From Stropharia rugosoannulata (taxonomy: Eukaryota > Basidiomycota > Agaricomycetes > Agaricales > Strophariaceae): 64,000 bases of DNA. This document shows positions 33,231 through 46,600 of the stretch, in pieces. Both the position numbers and the translations under genes were made by a program. The stretch's first letter is position 1; each line of letters opens with the position of its first letter. The notes under the pieces were generated by a model, which saw only the letters and a list, made by a program, of their open reading frames with translations, did no database searches and had not been told where the DNA came from. Location of the stretch: NCBI GenBank assembly GCA_028532985.1, contig JANCIK010000007.1, forward strand, positions 2,356,001-2,420,000. The letters run 5' to 3'.

Positions 33231-34333
33231 CGCCATAGTGGTGATACAATAGTGCCCCAAGTTACTTAAGTACGTTTTCATCAGGTATTTCCAATACTCG
33301 TGCGTGCGCCAGTTCTCAGGAACATCGGGTAACGGAGTGCGGCGAGTGAAGTTAATGATAAGGATTTGAATTAATTGAAGCAGTGACAGCTTCCTCTTGA
33401 CAGATGTTTGTTGGCATGAACGGCAAGGTCGCTGAGACGCCCATGTGTACGTCCCAACCGTTCGTCATTTTAGATTCGCATACACGATCAAGCTGATTGA
33501 GTACAGACATTACGAGGCTTACCCATCTACGCAATGAGGCAATAAAGGCCGCACGAGTACTTTTGCTCTACTCAGCTGCGGGGCGGTGTCTGAAGATTTG
33601 AAGGGCAGAGTCGCAAACGGTGTTGGGATCAGTCTAGTTTTGCAGTTCTGCTGATTCATGGATCAGTAGATGGCGCAGCAGGGATGCCGCGCCTGCTTTC
33701 AGCTTCCGTGCATCCTCGCAGCACTCGGAGCCCGTCCCATGGCTTGCCTGAGGCAGTCTCGACTTACCACCTGCCCCGGTCTGTCTCCTTTACATCTGTG
33801 CGTCCGTGCGCTGGCTCAGCATGCCACTGTGCTCACTACGTTGTCCTGACAATCGCTGTTAATCGAGCATCCATGCCACCAAAAAATTCCAGTGGATGCC
33901 ATCCGGCGAGCAGACATGCAGGGGGAGAAGGGGTGAATGGCATCGTCACAAGGGATGAGTAGCGTGCATGCAATGCGATAATCCAGGTATGCCCCTATTT
34001 TCACAGAGCAACGACCCTTTCAGTGGTACATGTCCCAACACCTGTATGCAAGAGAAATTTCAACTTTTGGATGCCCCACCAATGCTTTCCCGCAGCCAGC
34101 TCCGTAACACCTCCAGGACGACGGCTACGATGTACAATGCGATTTAAAGCAATTCAAATCTAGATGCATACATAATTCATTTCAAGCCACCTCTGAAACC
34201 TGCTCACTTGCCCTGCAACTACGTGCACACTATGCAGATGCTGCTCCTGCTCCTGCTCCTGCCTTACCATGGCAGTCCAGCCCCCTGCTAGGCTGCTACG
34301 CCGCCACACCGCCTTGTGTTGGCATTGTGTGGT
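33231..34333. other. Unassigned spacer
   Basis: No gene, repeat or signal could be supported. Frames are short and unmatched. A CTCCTG triplet repeat (CTGCTCCTGCTCCTGCTCC) lies near 34242-34260. Confidence 0.3.
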
Positions 34334-34337
34334 ATGT

Positions 34338-34731
34338 TGTAAGGTGCGCTATTTGCGTGCGCGCAGAAAAGATCCATTTGGTATAGGTCGATCGAAGAAA
34401 TATCTTTGGGTATCGGGCATCATGGCAAGAATGTTCTGGAGAGAACTCGGTTGGCCCTCAGGAGTTAGGAGAAGTTTTACATTTTATTTATATATACATG
34501 CTTTTACAGTATAAAAGGACGCCGTGTACATGTAGCTAGGCAGTTAATTTACGACCCACCTTCGTTTTACCATCCACAGCTCAGTTACAATCAGTCTATA
34601 GAGCCTGACCTCGTCAAATTCACTCTACATTAGTCAATCATTTATTCTCTTATTTCTCTGCCTTGAACTACCCTCAAGACGACCCCACCAGTCGTTGCTC
34701 GCACCTACACACACACAAAATCAATCTTACA
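34338..34731. repeat. Probable solo LTR, 394 bp
   Basis: Ends TGTAAGG...CTTACA are inverted at the tips and flanked by ATGT on both sides (34334-34337 and 34732-34735). A TATA box (TATAAAAGG) lies about 170 bp in. No retrotransposon coding sequence adjoins, so this is best read as a solo LTR of an unidentified family. Confidence 0.45.
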
Positions 34732-34735
34732 ATGT

Positions 34736-35271
34736 GTTTACCTACTTGATTCTCCTCCATCGTGGTCACAGGTCCGCTCGGCGATTTTCCTGGTAGAAAT
34801 TAGACGGCGCACCCCGGAGAGCTAGACATGCGGATATAGGTAGCATAGTGCACGCGGACGCAGACGGAGCGGGTGGCGGAAAAGGCAGGGCACCAAAACA
34901 GAAAAGGCAGGCGCAAAGATGGGGCATATGCAGTGGGGCTGGGTAGCAGTGCATAGGGGTTATATGCATGGACTCTGGAGGGTGCGAGGTTGGGCTTGGG
35001 CTTGGGATGACTCGGAAGGAGCAAAGGCATGCGGCATGAGGGACGAGGGAGGGAGGGACTTGAAGCCAAAACAAGACTGCCAACCCAGTGGTAGCGTGAT
35101 AGAGTGTGGGCACGGCGTGGTTCGCATAGACGCGCAAGGGATAGAGGGTGCCGGACATCGGTACGGGGTGAGCGGGTGAGCGGGTTAGCAGCGTGTGGGG
35201 TGCATGTGGTGCGGTGTGCTGGGAATGCATTGCATGCCAGAGGCCCACTCGTGTCATGTCTCGGTCACCGG
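34736..35271. other. Unassigned spacer before Ty3 element B
   Basis: No gene supported. It contains a short GGGCTT tandem (about 34993-35005). The last four bases, CCGG (35268-35271), directly precede the LTR of Ty3 B and are its predicted target duplication. Confidence 0.3.
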
Positions 35272-36978
35272 TGACAGGGCTGCTTTTTGGCTACGGGTGT
35301 AAACAGTCAGAAGGTCCGTTAGTGGGATAGCTGCGCACGGGAAAACACAGAGAGACTAGAGTGGAGCCTGCCTCGTAGTCTATAGCTATCAGCGCGCTTT
35401 ATGACTATAAGCACCTGCGCGCACTGTATTGCGAGAGAGATCGGTCAGCAAGCTGCACAGCCTAAAGTGCATAGTCTGGTCATCCGTGCGAGCGATCGAA
35501 GAGGCATAGAATGGTTAAGCACCAGCGAAGTGTGGTGTGAGTACAGCTGAGCAGATACCAAAGGCGGTGTGAAGGGCTGGTGCGTGTATCTCATATGCGC
35601 GCATCGCAAAGGCAGAATTTGTCTAAGTCCACACATCATGTGACCGTGGCGGCGCGCATCAAAAGACGCGCAAAAGCCCGAGGGAATGAACGACATGCGC
35701 GCAGCGAATGCCAAGGGATCAGGACACTCGAAGGGAAGCCCGGATGCGATGCGCGGACCTTTGGCCGCGCGTTGCTAGTATTTACTTTACCTTATTATTA
35801 GTACACATGCGCGCATCGCATATAAACCTGTATCCTTGTCTATAGTAATTTAAGCAATTGTCTACCCACTAGATCTGTGTGCTGGGTTCTGTCCCAGGCC
35901 GTCAGCGGGCTGTGTTTAGCTTTTGTTAGGGTTTTAACTGTGAAGTGTTTGTGAATCATAGGAGTTTTGGATAGCTTCTGACCGCCGGGTCATTTGGAGA
36001 GCTCAGTGAGGAGTCAGTACAACCGTGTACGGAAACTCGCACTGTAGTGTTTAGACTGTGAGACTGCACCGCCGGGTGAAAGACTTTGGAGAGTCTTGGG
36101 ATTGTTGGACTTTGGAGAGTCCGCGCATCGTACGAGGTCACCGGACCCGGAAGTGCGCGCTGATGAGCCGCGCCCATCTACGGCCACGGAATCCGTCACG
36201 CACAAGTCCGTGTTCCCACGTCGCACAGCCACCGTGCCACAATCCGACTTGCATCGCACTCGGAACAACTATGCTCCGCCTGCATTTCGAGCATTTTCCA
36301 TTACATTACTCATTAATTCTAGGTCTTTCATTGCCCCTTTACTTACTCAGCACCTACATTCTAGGATTACACTTATTCCGTAGGCTATGCTTTGATTTTA
36401 CATATATAAAGCATGTACTTTATGTAGAAGAAAAAGAAGATTTCGTTTCCCCTCGTCTTAGCATCCTAGTTTTCGTCTCAGTTCTCGTTCTCGTCGTATA
36501 CCTCGTCCAGGAGTGGTTCGAAGCTGACGCTGCAGCTTACACTCCCTCGTTCTCACGTCATTTCGTCTTGTTTGTGTTGTTTTGGGTTGGTTAGAAGCCG
36601 TGTGAAACCACCTCGCACCTGTACGCGCTCATAGAGAGCTTCAGCGTATCAGCGCAGCGAAGCCGTTCGCTAAAACAACTTATTTCATTCATCATCTTGC
36701 CTAGCGCACGCCACTAGCAACCGGGCTCTATCCGAGATTTACTAGAATTAAACCCCTCCTTACAAACGAACTTGCAGGCACTACTTGCTATTACAAAGAC
36801 TAGAGGACACAAGGTGCGCGCATCGCACGCCCAGAACGGGAACCAGAGCAGAGCATAGATTATACTACCATTTAGTTGAGGGCGTTCGCTCGATCTAAGG
36901 GATAGGATCTCGCTCCGCTGGGTGTGTGTGTGTGTTGTGTTTCGCGATTTCGAGTCTAGCTACGCAGTAGACCTCTCA
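35272..36978 (+). repeat. 5' LTR of Ty3 element B, about 1.7 kb
   Basis: Starts TGACAGGGCTGC and ends GACCTCTCA, both matching the ends of the A LTR (TGACAGGCCTGC...ACCTCTCA, minus strand). An internal stretch around 35876-35935 is homologous to the A LTR. A TATA-like CATATAAACC lies at about 35818-35827, next to a TGCGCGCATCGCA motif. The 3' copy is beyond the window, so the start rests on homology to A. Confidence 0.8.
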
Positions 36979-36980
36979 TC

Positions 36981-37000
36981 TGGAGCCCACCGCGAGGGGA
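36981..37000 (+). promoter_or_regulatory. Primer-binding site of Ty3 element B
   Basis: TGGAGCCCACCGCGAGGGG begins two bases after the LTR, identical to the sites of A and C. Confidence 0.75.
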
Positions 37001-37642
37001 AGGTTCAGAAATCTCATTTAGTGTTTCGGGAACTACGGCTTGCACCTATTACAATAAATCACAAAAATTTCAAATAAAACGGGGACGAGTAACAAGCGAG
37101 GCAAATTTCCTGCGCCTTCATCGCTCGCCGAGCCAGAGGAAGCCAGACCATCATTTGGAACGGTGCCTTCACGCGAGAGAACCACGAGGAGCAAGAAAGA
37201 CGCTGAGCTGGTAGAGCCGTTGGTAATTACACCGATGCGAGACAGAAAAGCAAAGAAAAGAGCGAGGGAGGAAGCGCAGTTGCAGATCGAGACTCAGGGA
37301 TTAGCGCAGCGCATCCCAGGTGTGCTCACCGAAAGCGACTCGGAATTAAGAGTAGGGACTAGTGGATTTTGGGGACCACCATCTGGCATCGAAATAGAAG
37401 ACCAATTAGTGGACGGTGATATTACACTCGAAACCGCGCCATTCGGTACTTCTGATAGCCAAGCTACCCAAGACACCCCTCCTCCATTCTCGGAAGTATT
37501 TGGAACTGCTAAGACATCCGTGCAGCGCACGGCGGAAAATAGCGAAAGTGAGGCAGAGCGCGTAGCGAGAGATATATTTGGAGGAGACTTGTCAGATCTC
37601 TCAGAAAGCGAACGAAATTCACCCCCACGAGAACCAGAAACT

Positions 37643-40600
37643 ATGCCTAAGGATATGTCCATGCCAGTACACGGTGCGCGCGGCGCGCCGAGCTTCGATC
37701 CGGCTGCAGAGCGCGATGAGCTGCCGCTGAGAGGTCTGCCGCGGGGCTAGACTCGAATCACAAGAAACACAACACACACAACCCCAGCGGAGCGAGATCC
37801 TATCCCCTAGATCGAGCGACGCTCTTCAGCTAAGCGGAATATAGATGTCTACGCTTTTCCTGGTCCTCTCCGCTGAGCGACTGTGATGTTTAAGAGTTTC
37901 GTAAGTTCAGTCCAGATGTCCGCTGTACAGTGCCTGCAAGTTCGTTTTTTAAGGAGGGGTTTAATTCTAGAAGTCTCAGATTAATGTCTGGGCGACCTCC
38001 GCTGAGCGCAGGGTATCGATAGTAATGTATAGTTTTGATGGTGGCTCCGCGGGGCTTATTCCGCTGAGTGGGTTTGAGGTCCGGTGACCGATGCAGATGC
38101 TCACACAAGCTGGTATTCCCAATTGTGCCTCGCTCCGCTGACTATCCACAGTCCTATTCCGCTGAGGCTATCCAGAACCTCGTTCACCCGGTGGTGCAGT
38201 CTCAAATCTCAAAACACTACAGCGCGAGTTTTCGTACACGGTTGCACTGACTCCCCGCTGAGCTCTCCAAATGACCCGGTGGCCAGAAGCTATCCAAAAC
38301 TTCTATAATTCACAATACACTTCACAGTTAAAACCCTAACAAAAGCTAGACACAGCCCGCTGACGGTCTGGGACGGAGCCCAACACACAGATCTAGTGGG
38401 TAGACAATTGCTTAATTTCCGTAGTTACAATTACAAGTTTATATAGACGCGCTGTGTACTAATTTAGGTGGAGAGTAAATACTAGCAACGCTGACCAAAG
38501 GTCCGCTGAGCGCATGTGCCTCCGCTGGGCGTTTTTTGATGACTACTCCGCTGAGCGCGACCTGATCCCGTTGCGCCGCCAGCCTCCGCCGAGAGACGCT
38601 TTAACCCGCTGGGCGGTTCCTTCTTGGTCATCGAGGCCTGGTTACCGCTGCCAAAGTTCCCCAGCGGAGTCCGTGCTGTGTGCATTATTCATTCCCTCGG
38701 GCATCACACGCTCCAGCGCGCACGCCACGGTCACCTGACGAGTGGACTTAGGCAAATTTCGCCTTCGTGATGTGTTCCGCTGAGCCCTTTTTGGGACGCC
38801 GTCTACACACAGTCCTGCTCGTCGCCTTTGATATTTTCCGCTCAGCTGTACTCCTGCCTTCCGCTGGGACGACAGTAACCGTTATGTGCTCCGCTGACAG
38901 CTATTCCAGGTAATCCAACTGTGTACTTATGACCCGTACAGTCCGCTGAACCCCACACAACCGCCCGCTGAGCACACGCGTGATGATTTGTGATGCACGC
39001 GCTGAGCGCTGAGACGACTGATCAGGCTAATCACCGCTCCGCTGTACCCCTGCACTCCAGCCCAAACCGCTCGCTGTGGCCACTTACAGCCTTGGTATAA
39101 ACGCAGGCCTGTCATCTCCCCCTCACTAAAAATTTTGACTGTCCTCAGTCAAGATCCGCCTGTATTTTTAGACTCAGTACTGTCCCCGCGTCTACTTTTA
39201 GCGCCCCATTTTCTATTTTCAGCTTTCCCCAGCGCCTATTTGCCTATCTTTAGCTTCTCGGTCGTCTCCGATGTCCACTTTCATTGTTATCCGTTTCTCT
39301 CTCTGTTTAAGGATATTCTTTCCCTTTTTCAGCCTTGTGCCGCTGCTTCTAAACCCCCGCTCTCTATGTAGGTCGCCTGAAAGTTTATGTGACGCCGCCA
39401 CCCCGTACTTTTATCTTCCAGAAAATTCTCCGCTGGGCGAGCCTTTGTCTTATAAACGTCGGATACTGCTCTCTGGCCCTTCTCATCCTTTCTTTCCCCT
39501 CTCCTCCTGCAGACCCCCTGCATACTTTCTTCTCTAGTCTACCGAACATGGCTTTTCGCAATTTCGACCGCCGCCAGCGCGAGAAAGAGCGCGCTGAGGC
39601 CCTTTTAGACGCTCAAGACCGCTTCCGCCGCCTCCGCCCCGCGCTCATGGTTTATCAAGAGTTCGAAACGTTGGCTGGTGCCGACAACTTGCCTGACGAC
39701 GGAATGGCGCGGTTAGACGAGCTTCGGGTGGTCATCGACAACGCTGTCGAGGACCACCTGAGCTTTCATTGCTCTGACGGCCTCTACCACAACGGGGTCC
39801 GCGAATTTTGCATCCTCCTCTCCGCTGTGGCCAACATGCTTATCGCCAACGACCCCTCCCTGGCCCCGACGCTGCAAGCGCGTCGCTGGTTCACGAGTGG
39901 TCACCAGCCCCTGTCCTCCTACGTTCATTTCTTTGCTACCGCCTTCCCTACTCAGTGGGATGGCTCTTCCGCCCCAGGCCCTCGCCCCCTCTCCACCTCC
40001 GCTCCGCTCGTCTCTCCTGCCCCTCCTCCCATCCAGGCCGCTCCCGCTGCGGAGGATATTATCATGGTTTCAGACGACGAAGTTCCACGGCCCCCTTCGC
40101 CTTCGCCCGCGGTTCGTAAGGACAAACGCAAGCGTCTTCCTACCCCTCCTGTCGTCTTCGTTCCTCCCGCGCCGCCCCCAAAGCTAATTAAACGCCAGCG
40201 CCCCGCTGCGCTTGCGGCCAGCGCTGCTATCGCTGGTAAGTTTTTCTTTTAGATTTCTTTATTCCTCTATCCTGATCCTTCCCAGCCCAAGCCGATCTCG
40301 AGTCCCCAGCGGTAGTTTCCGTCGTCCGCTCCGCTGGCGGTCCTACCTTGGCCCTGACCGACAGCGGAATTGAAGAGATCACCAATACCCGCCCTGATAG
40401 CAACAAAATCGCGTACAAGTCTACCTATCCCATTCTCGACGTCTTGCCCCCTGTGTTCTCCGCTAAACTCGCCCTGGCTGGCGCTCCTCTGCCCGACGCG
40501 ATTGACATGAGCATGCTCCCCTCTGAGGCCCGCCTCGAAGGCGCTATTATTGTGCGTGTCTTATCTGCCCGCTGGGCGCCCCTTTCTATTTTTACTAACT

Positions 40601-43600
40601 GGTTTTCCACTTCTCACAGAAGGGAATGGTGTGCAATCACTGCGCTCGTCCTTTCAATGCTCGCATAAATGAAGGCCTTCACCAGTGCATCTGCCGCGGG
40701 TGGGCGCGGAATTGCTGTACTTGCAGTACCCAGCAAAAAGGAAAATGCCTCTTTTGTTGTGAGCCCGCGGAGGTCGACAAGACTATCGAGGACTCCTCCC
40801 TGTGGCATCGCACTTCCTTGACCAGTGAGTCTATTTCCCATCTCTTTTCTCTTATTCTGACTTGTAATTTTCTTTCTTTCTAGGCCTTCTGTCTGGCTTC
40901 GCTCGCCTCAGCGCCTATACAGAGCAAGCTCGCGTGGCTGAAGAGCAGCGCCGCTCCGCGGAGCGCATGTTCTTTGGTCAACTCATTGAACTTTCCCAGC
41001 TGGCGCGCGCCATGGCGCTCACCCTTCCCACTGGGATCATTGTTGGCCCGCGCTTCCGTGATTGCGAAACCTTCGACGCTCTCCGCTGCCTCGACCTCGA
41101 TCGACTCCACGAGGCCTACGCCTCTCTTTGTGCCCCCGCTGTCGTGGAAGACCCCCTTATCGTTGCCCCCGCCGCCTCTTTCTACGATCCAAAGCATCCG
41201 CGCTTCGATCCTACCACCTTCATCCCTGCCCCCCAGCCTGACCAGGCCATCACTCTAGAGGCCTTCAATGCGGCCGAATCTCAAGCTTTCGAGGACGCGG
41301 CCCTCCGCCAAGCTGAAGAGGCCGACGCTATCATCGCAGCGGAGAAGGTCAAACGCTCGCGCGATCGTTCGTCCAAGAGAGGGACTCCCGCGGACGGCTC
41401 TCTTCCCGCCACTCCCTCCACCAGTACTTCGCGCCTCGAGCCCTTAACCACCACTTCCAAGGGCAAGGCCCCCGCTGTGGCTCGCACTTTCCTGACTCCT
41501 TCGCGCGTCCCTAGCGAGGTAGACGCCGCCGAGGTTCCCGCGGAGGGGGATTGAGGGATGTCGCGCGCTCCGCTGGTTGTCAGGCCTTGGGGCCTTTATT
41601 TCTCTTTTCTACATTTCTTGTTCTCCTGCTCTGTATTACTTTATCTGGCATATGTAAAGTAAATTAGATCTTGCTATAATCAAATATGCCTCCTTTGCTC
41701 TGTCTTCTTTTGTGTGACTTTGCAACTTCTCAAGTCCTTAGCCATAGACTCCGCCCCGCTGAGCAACCTGCAGACCTCTGAGGAGGTGTCCTAGCTGTTG
41801 GCCGGGTTCTCCTACAGCTGACTCTCTTCTGCTATCTTTCTCTTTTTCTTAGGTCCGCTCAGCGGACTTCTTTTCCCCACACGTGCTCCGCGGCCATATT
41901 TTTGGCTCTCTCCCCTCACTATAAAATCAACTGTCCTCAGTTGATAGGCTCTTTATTCTTCTTCTTCTTCCTTTAGTCATGCAACGCTACCAGCGCACCA
42001 ATGTCGCCCGCCAGTTCACCTCCATCCTCAAGCAGCTGGCTGTCCATGTTGAGCTCACAGAAGACTCCGCTGAGACCACGCTCCATTTGTCGTTGCAGTC
42101 CGCGCAGGCTGTTGTCCGTGCTCTGGTAAGGCCTACTTCTATAAATTCTACTCCGCTGACTATTTCCACAGGATCGTATTACCCTCCCGCTGAGATTCGT
42201 TGACTTTAATCGCCAATTTCAGGCGTTCCTCATGACCATCGTGTTTTACGAGGCCCGCGCTCAGCGACATTCAGCGATGATCACTTCGACCCGCGCCTAC
42301 TCAGTAACGCCGCTTCGCGTTCTCGACCGATACAGTCATCTGGGCATGCCATTCCATCTGTTGCCTTCTTCTGAACGAATTGCAGCCGATGTTCAAGAAG
42401 TGGACCCTGATGCCGCGCTCATCGTAGACGATGTGTGCTCTGATTAGGTAGTCCGCTGCGCTGACCATCTACGTATATAATATAACTCCCTCTGTCTGTA
42501 TTCCTATACGCCAACATGCCCTCCTTGTCCGCTGAGAGTAATCTCTTATTACGTGCCCATTCCGATCCTCGCATCCTTCGTCTCGATGCTTTGTCCCGTC
42601 GTCCGCTAAGCGACATTCCTCCTCACGATGTAGCCCGAGTATGCCGAATCTATATAACTGCCCTTCACTATATTCTGGACTCCGCTGCAGAGGAACAGCT
42701 ACCCATGAGTGTCTGCCTCCCGCTGCTTAACCGAGTTCAAGATCATGCTGTAAGCCCCTTCTCCACGGTCCATGCACTCCCACTGAGTAGTCCGCGCAGC
42801 GGCCTAGAGCTGACCGAGTCCACCTGTCATTCACCGCTTCTTTCTCATCTCTGCGCTCAGCTGTATTACACCGAACTTGTGCTTCGTCTGTGTGGTACCA
42901 ACGACGCTGAGCGCTACGGCGTTCTTAATCACACCGAACACTTTCAACGCCTCCATTACGCCGCCCAGCATTTCTACCAGGAGGACTTCTTCCCCGTCTG
43001 TCCCCTTTTCTCTTCCTTCCCCGCTGCGCTGAGACCAAGATTATGTCAGGATGTTTGAGGTATTGCGCCCCTTCCTTGGTTTACTCCGTAGGGTACCCTT
43101 GTTACAGTAACCAGAGTAAATGGCTATTACATGTGGTGCCTCCTTTGCTATTTGAAATGACAAGTATCTAGTTAGGCACTATGTATTGTCGGTGCCAATA
43201 CCTGATTCGGACATAATTTTTCCATATGCGGTAATCACACGATCAGCCTCCGCTGAGCGCTTTCAGCTAGGCGCGCTCTCCGCTGGATCTCATTTCGTCT
43301 ATCAACTGCTCCCGCTCTGCACCCGTTTTATGCGAGCGTGCATGTGGTGGTCTGTCTCTACCTCCAGCGTTCATACCATAACTCCGCTGGGAGTCTGGTC
43401 CGCTGGGATGCCACATTCCTCGCCGCTGGCCGCCCCTCATTAGGTCCTCTGCGCTCCGCTGAGCCTATATATGCCCTACTCTCCTACTTTGAATCACTCA
43501 GCTACTAATGTCCAACGCACCCGCTCCGCTGTACAACTTTAGTAATGTCAAGCACCAGCTGGCATTAATCCAAGATATCAGAGGCTTGGCTTCCGCCATG

Positions 43601-46600
43601 CCTTCCAACTATACCGGGAGCCTCGAGCTTCTGGCTATTGACTTAGTACGCACAGCACTTAGCTGGTCTGCTGGGTCTTTTACTCCGCTGACCACTCGAA
43701 CTTTTTAGAACCGCTGGCGTGATCCCCACGGCGGCATTACTCGTATCATTAATAACAGCGAGGCTGTTGATATTCTCAACGAGACGCGTGCCATCTACAC
43801 CTCCTTAGAGGCGGATCACCACTTCCGCACTTTCTCCCGCTGCCAACGCTTTTATCACTCTGCATGAGCAAGTTTTAAAAGCGAAAGCCGCTGCTTCGCG
43901 CCAGCGCATGCATACTCCCACTGGACCAGTACGCTGTGTGCTTGCTGCCTTTCTTTATCTTTTTAATCGTCCGCTCAGCGCAACGTTCGCCTCCTCTCGC
44001 GCTCCGCTGCCGATCCTGAGACGGTCTCTGCCCCGGAGGTACCTCCTCCCCCGATTCTGATGACGACAAGGTGTGACTGACTTCCTCACCCTTTTAGATA
44101 TTACTAACATGCAGCTGTACCTCCTCCTTAAAAAGATGGCCCTCGATGACAAGATCGAGGCTGCCACTGAGGGCGGAGTACCTAGCCGCCAGAATACCCC
44201 AGAGCCTAGTCCTTCGAAGAAGCGCTCAGCGCCTCCTCCCGACACTCCTCGTCAGGTTCGTTCTGTTGCGTTTCCTCCTCGTTACTTTCTCACTTCTATG
44301 TCAGCGAGAGCGTACTGAGGCCAGCGGACATCGCACTCGCGTGCTTGGCCGCGGCATGACACTCCGCTCTTCTGACAACCGGCGCCTCCGCGCGACACAC
44401 CTTTCCACGACGCTTCCTCTAAGAAGGCTCGTCTCGGCGCTGACGGCGTTCCTACTTTCGCCGATTCTCCTTTCATTGTGCAGGGTGCGCTATTTGCCCT
44501 TATTCTTCTCTGTCGCGTCCGCTGAACTCTTTCATCTTCTTTTAGGTACCAATCTCACTCTCTCGAACGACAAGGTCAATGCCTGTCTCGACGCTGCTAC
44601 CAACCTCATTAAGGAACCGCTGAACACCGAACCCCTCCGAGCTCGTCACTCGCCGTCTCATCGGAGATTTGCAGGCTGAGATCATCTGTGACTTGCACAA
44701 GATTGACTTCATCCTGAAGCGCCGCGCTCTGCTCGTTAACGAGTTAGAGACTTTACAGCGCAGCTTGATTTGACTGGGACCAGCCCGCTGAGGAGCCCGC
44801 GCGCAGTGACGGCCCTCTTAATTACTCCGCTGAGCGCCTCAAAGTGGTCCTTAGCTAGTTTCTTTTGTACCTTTCTCCTTTAGTTTACCCAATATATTCT
44901 ATTGTGGTCTCCTTTTCTACTTTGTGCCTCTAAGCATCGGGCTCCGCCCACCCATCCTCATCATCATCTTCTTCGTCCGCTGAGACTTGGCCGCTGCCTG
45001 AAACCACTCCTGGTTCATCAAAGATATAGTCTTTAGGTATGGCCGGCTCGTAGTCTGGCGCTGACATCATCTTGTTGAGGTTCTCCCGCGTTTGATCAAT
45101 GATATCGTCTAAGTCCGCTGGCAGCTTCAGCTGACGCCTGGCAAAGTAGGGTATTAAACGGAATGCTGCGACTTTGTCTTTCAGCACCGACCCATCCAGC
45201 TCAGCGACTAGATAAGCGCCTCCTTCCTTCCGCGCGATGACGATGTATGGTCCATTCCAGCGCGCCAACATTTTGCGATTTAAGCTGGACTCAATGCCAG
45301 AGTTACGCATCAGTACGACATCGCCAGGTTTGAACGCATAGTCTCTGATCTTAGCGGAGTGTTTCCGAACTCTCTGATAGCATCCCGCTTTATCTTTGAC
45401 ACCCGCTGACGCATCTCCTCCACTGTGTCCCTATGTTTGGCCAGCGCACGCGCACGATACCCTACTAACTCCTCTGTGGTAAGTACCCGATCTGGTAACT
45501 TGACCAGCCACGTCGCTTCAGCGATGTCCAGCGGTAGTATCGGGTGCGCGCCAGTGACCATGAAGAAGGGTGAACACCCAAATCCGCGGCGCACTGTAAC
45601 GCGGTCTGCCCACAGCACATGGTAGAAGAACTTGCTCCAGCGCTTATGTGCGCCCTCGGTACCTCCACACGCTTTCCACAACATTTGTCTGATGTCCCAA
45701 TGGGGCCGCTCTATCTTTCCGTTCGCCTGAGAGTTGTACGCTGAGATGGTAATCCCTGTAATACCATACTTCTTTTCTAAGTACTTGAGCGCTGCGCGGA
45801 ACGGTCCACCGTTATCTGTGATTATCTCTCTAAGACATCCCCAGCGGCAGATAATATCCTCAAAATACCCATTTGAGGCAGGCGACATGTGCATAGTGTC
45901 CGCGTGTAGCTGCTGGAAGATGGAAGGCGTATGTGTCTCCGTCCGCGGAATCTGGATGATCGTCTTTTGCCTCAGCTGACACACATGGCATGTCTTGACA
46001 TACCAGTAGACGTCCCGCTCCAGCTCTGGCCACCAGAAGCGCTCCATCAGCAGTTTGCGCGTGGCGTATGCGCCTCTGTGCCCCAGACTATCATGCGCGG
46101 CACGCAACATACGCGTCCGCTGAGCGGGATCAACTACTAGTTTATGTGCCTCGTCCACTGAGCGCCGGTACATCCGCCCATCCTTGTCTAAGAAGAAGTT
46201 TCGTGCGTTACGGATGAAATTCTGATACTCCCGCTCGCTCATATCCTTGGGTCTTGTACTGGGATTTTGCAGCCAATACCTTATCATTGGCAGCTTATCA
46301 TCCATGTCCTTCCCCGCTGACGTTCGGTTCCGCTCATCGTACTCTTCGTCTTCCAACTCATCTATCTTTGATTCTGGAATTACATGTGCCAGAACAAATT
46401 TCTCTAAGTACGCCCGCTGAGCGGGCGACACCTCCTCTGTCTGTAGGAAGTTACGCACTGTCCGCTGTTCTTCTCTCGTCTCTTTTCTCGCCCGCTCCAG
46501 TTCTAACTGGAAACAGTCAACCGAATGTGCCTCCGTTCTAGCTGGCTCAGCGGGACCATCAAACAACTCGTTGAGGAATCCAGCTTGTAGATATCCTCCG

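Noticed and set aside
32742..33240. Possible small genes around the fold-back and GGGGCA repeats
   Set aside because: Frames are short and coincide with repeated words; no domain or intron evidence.
37890..39371. Identical frames at 37890-39115 and 52323-53555
   Set aside because: They are the two LTRs of Ty3 A; no coding features.
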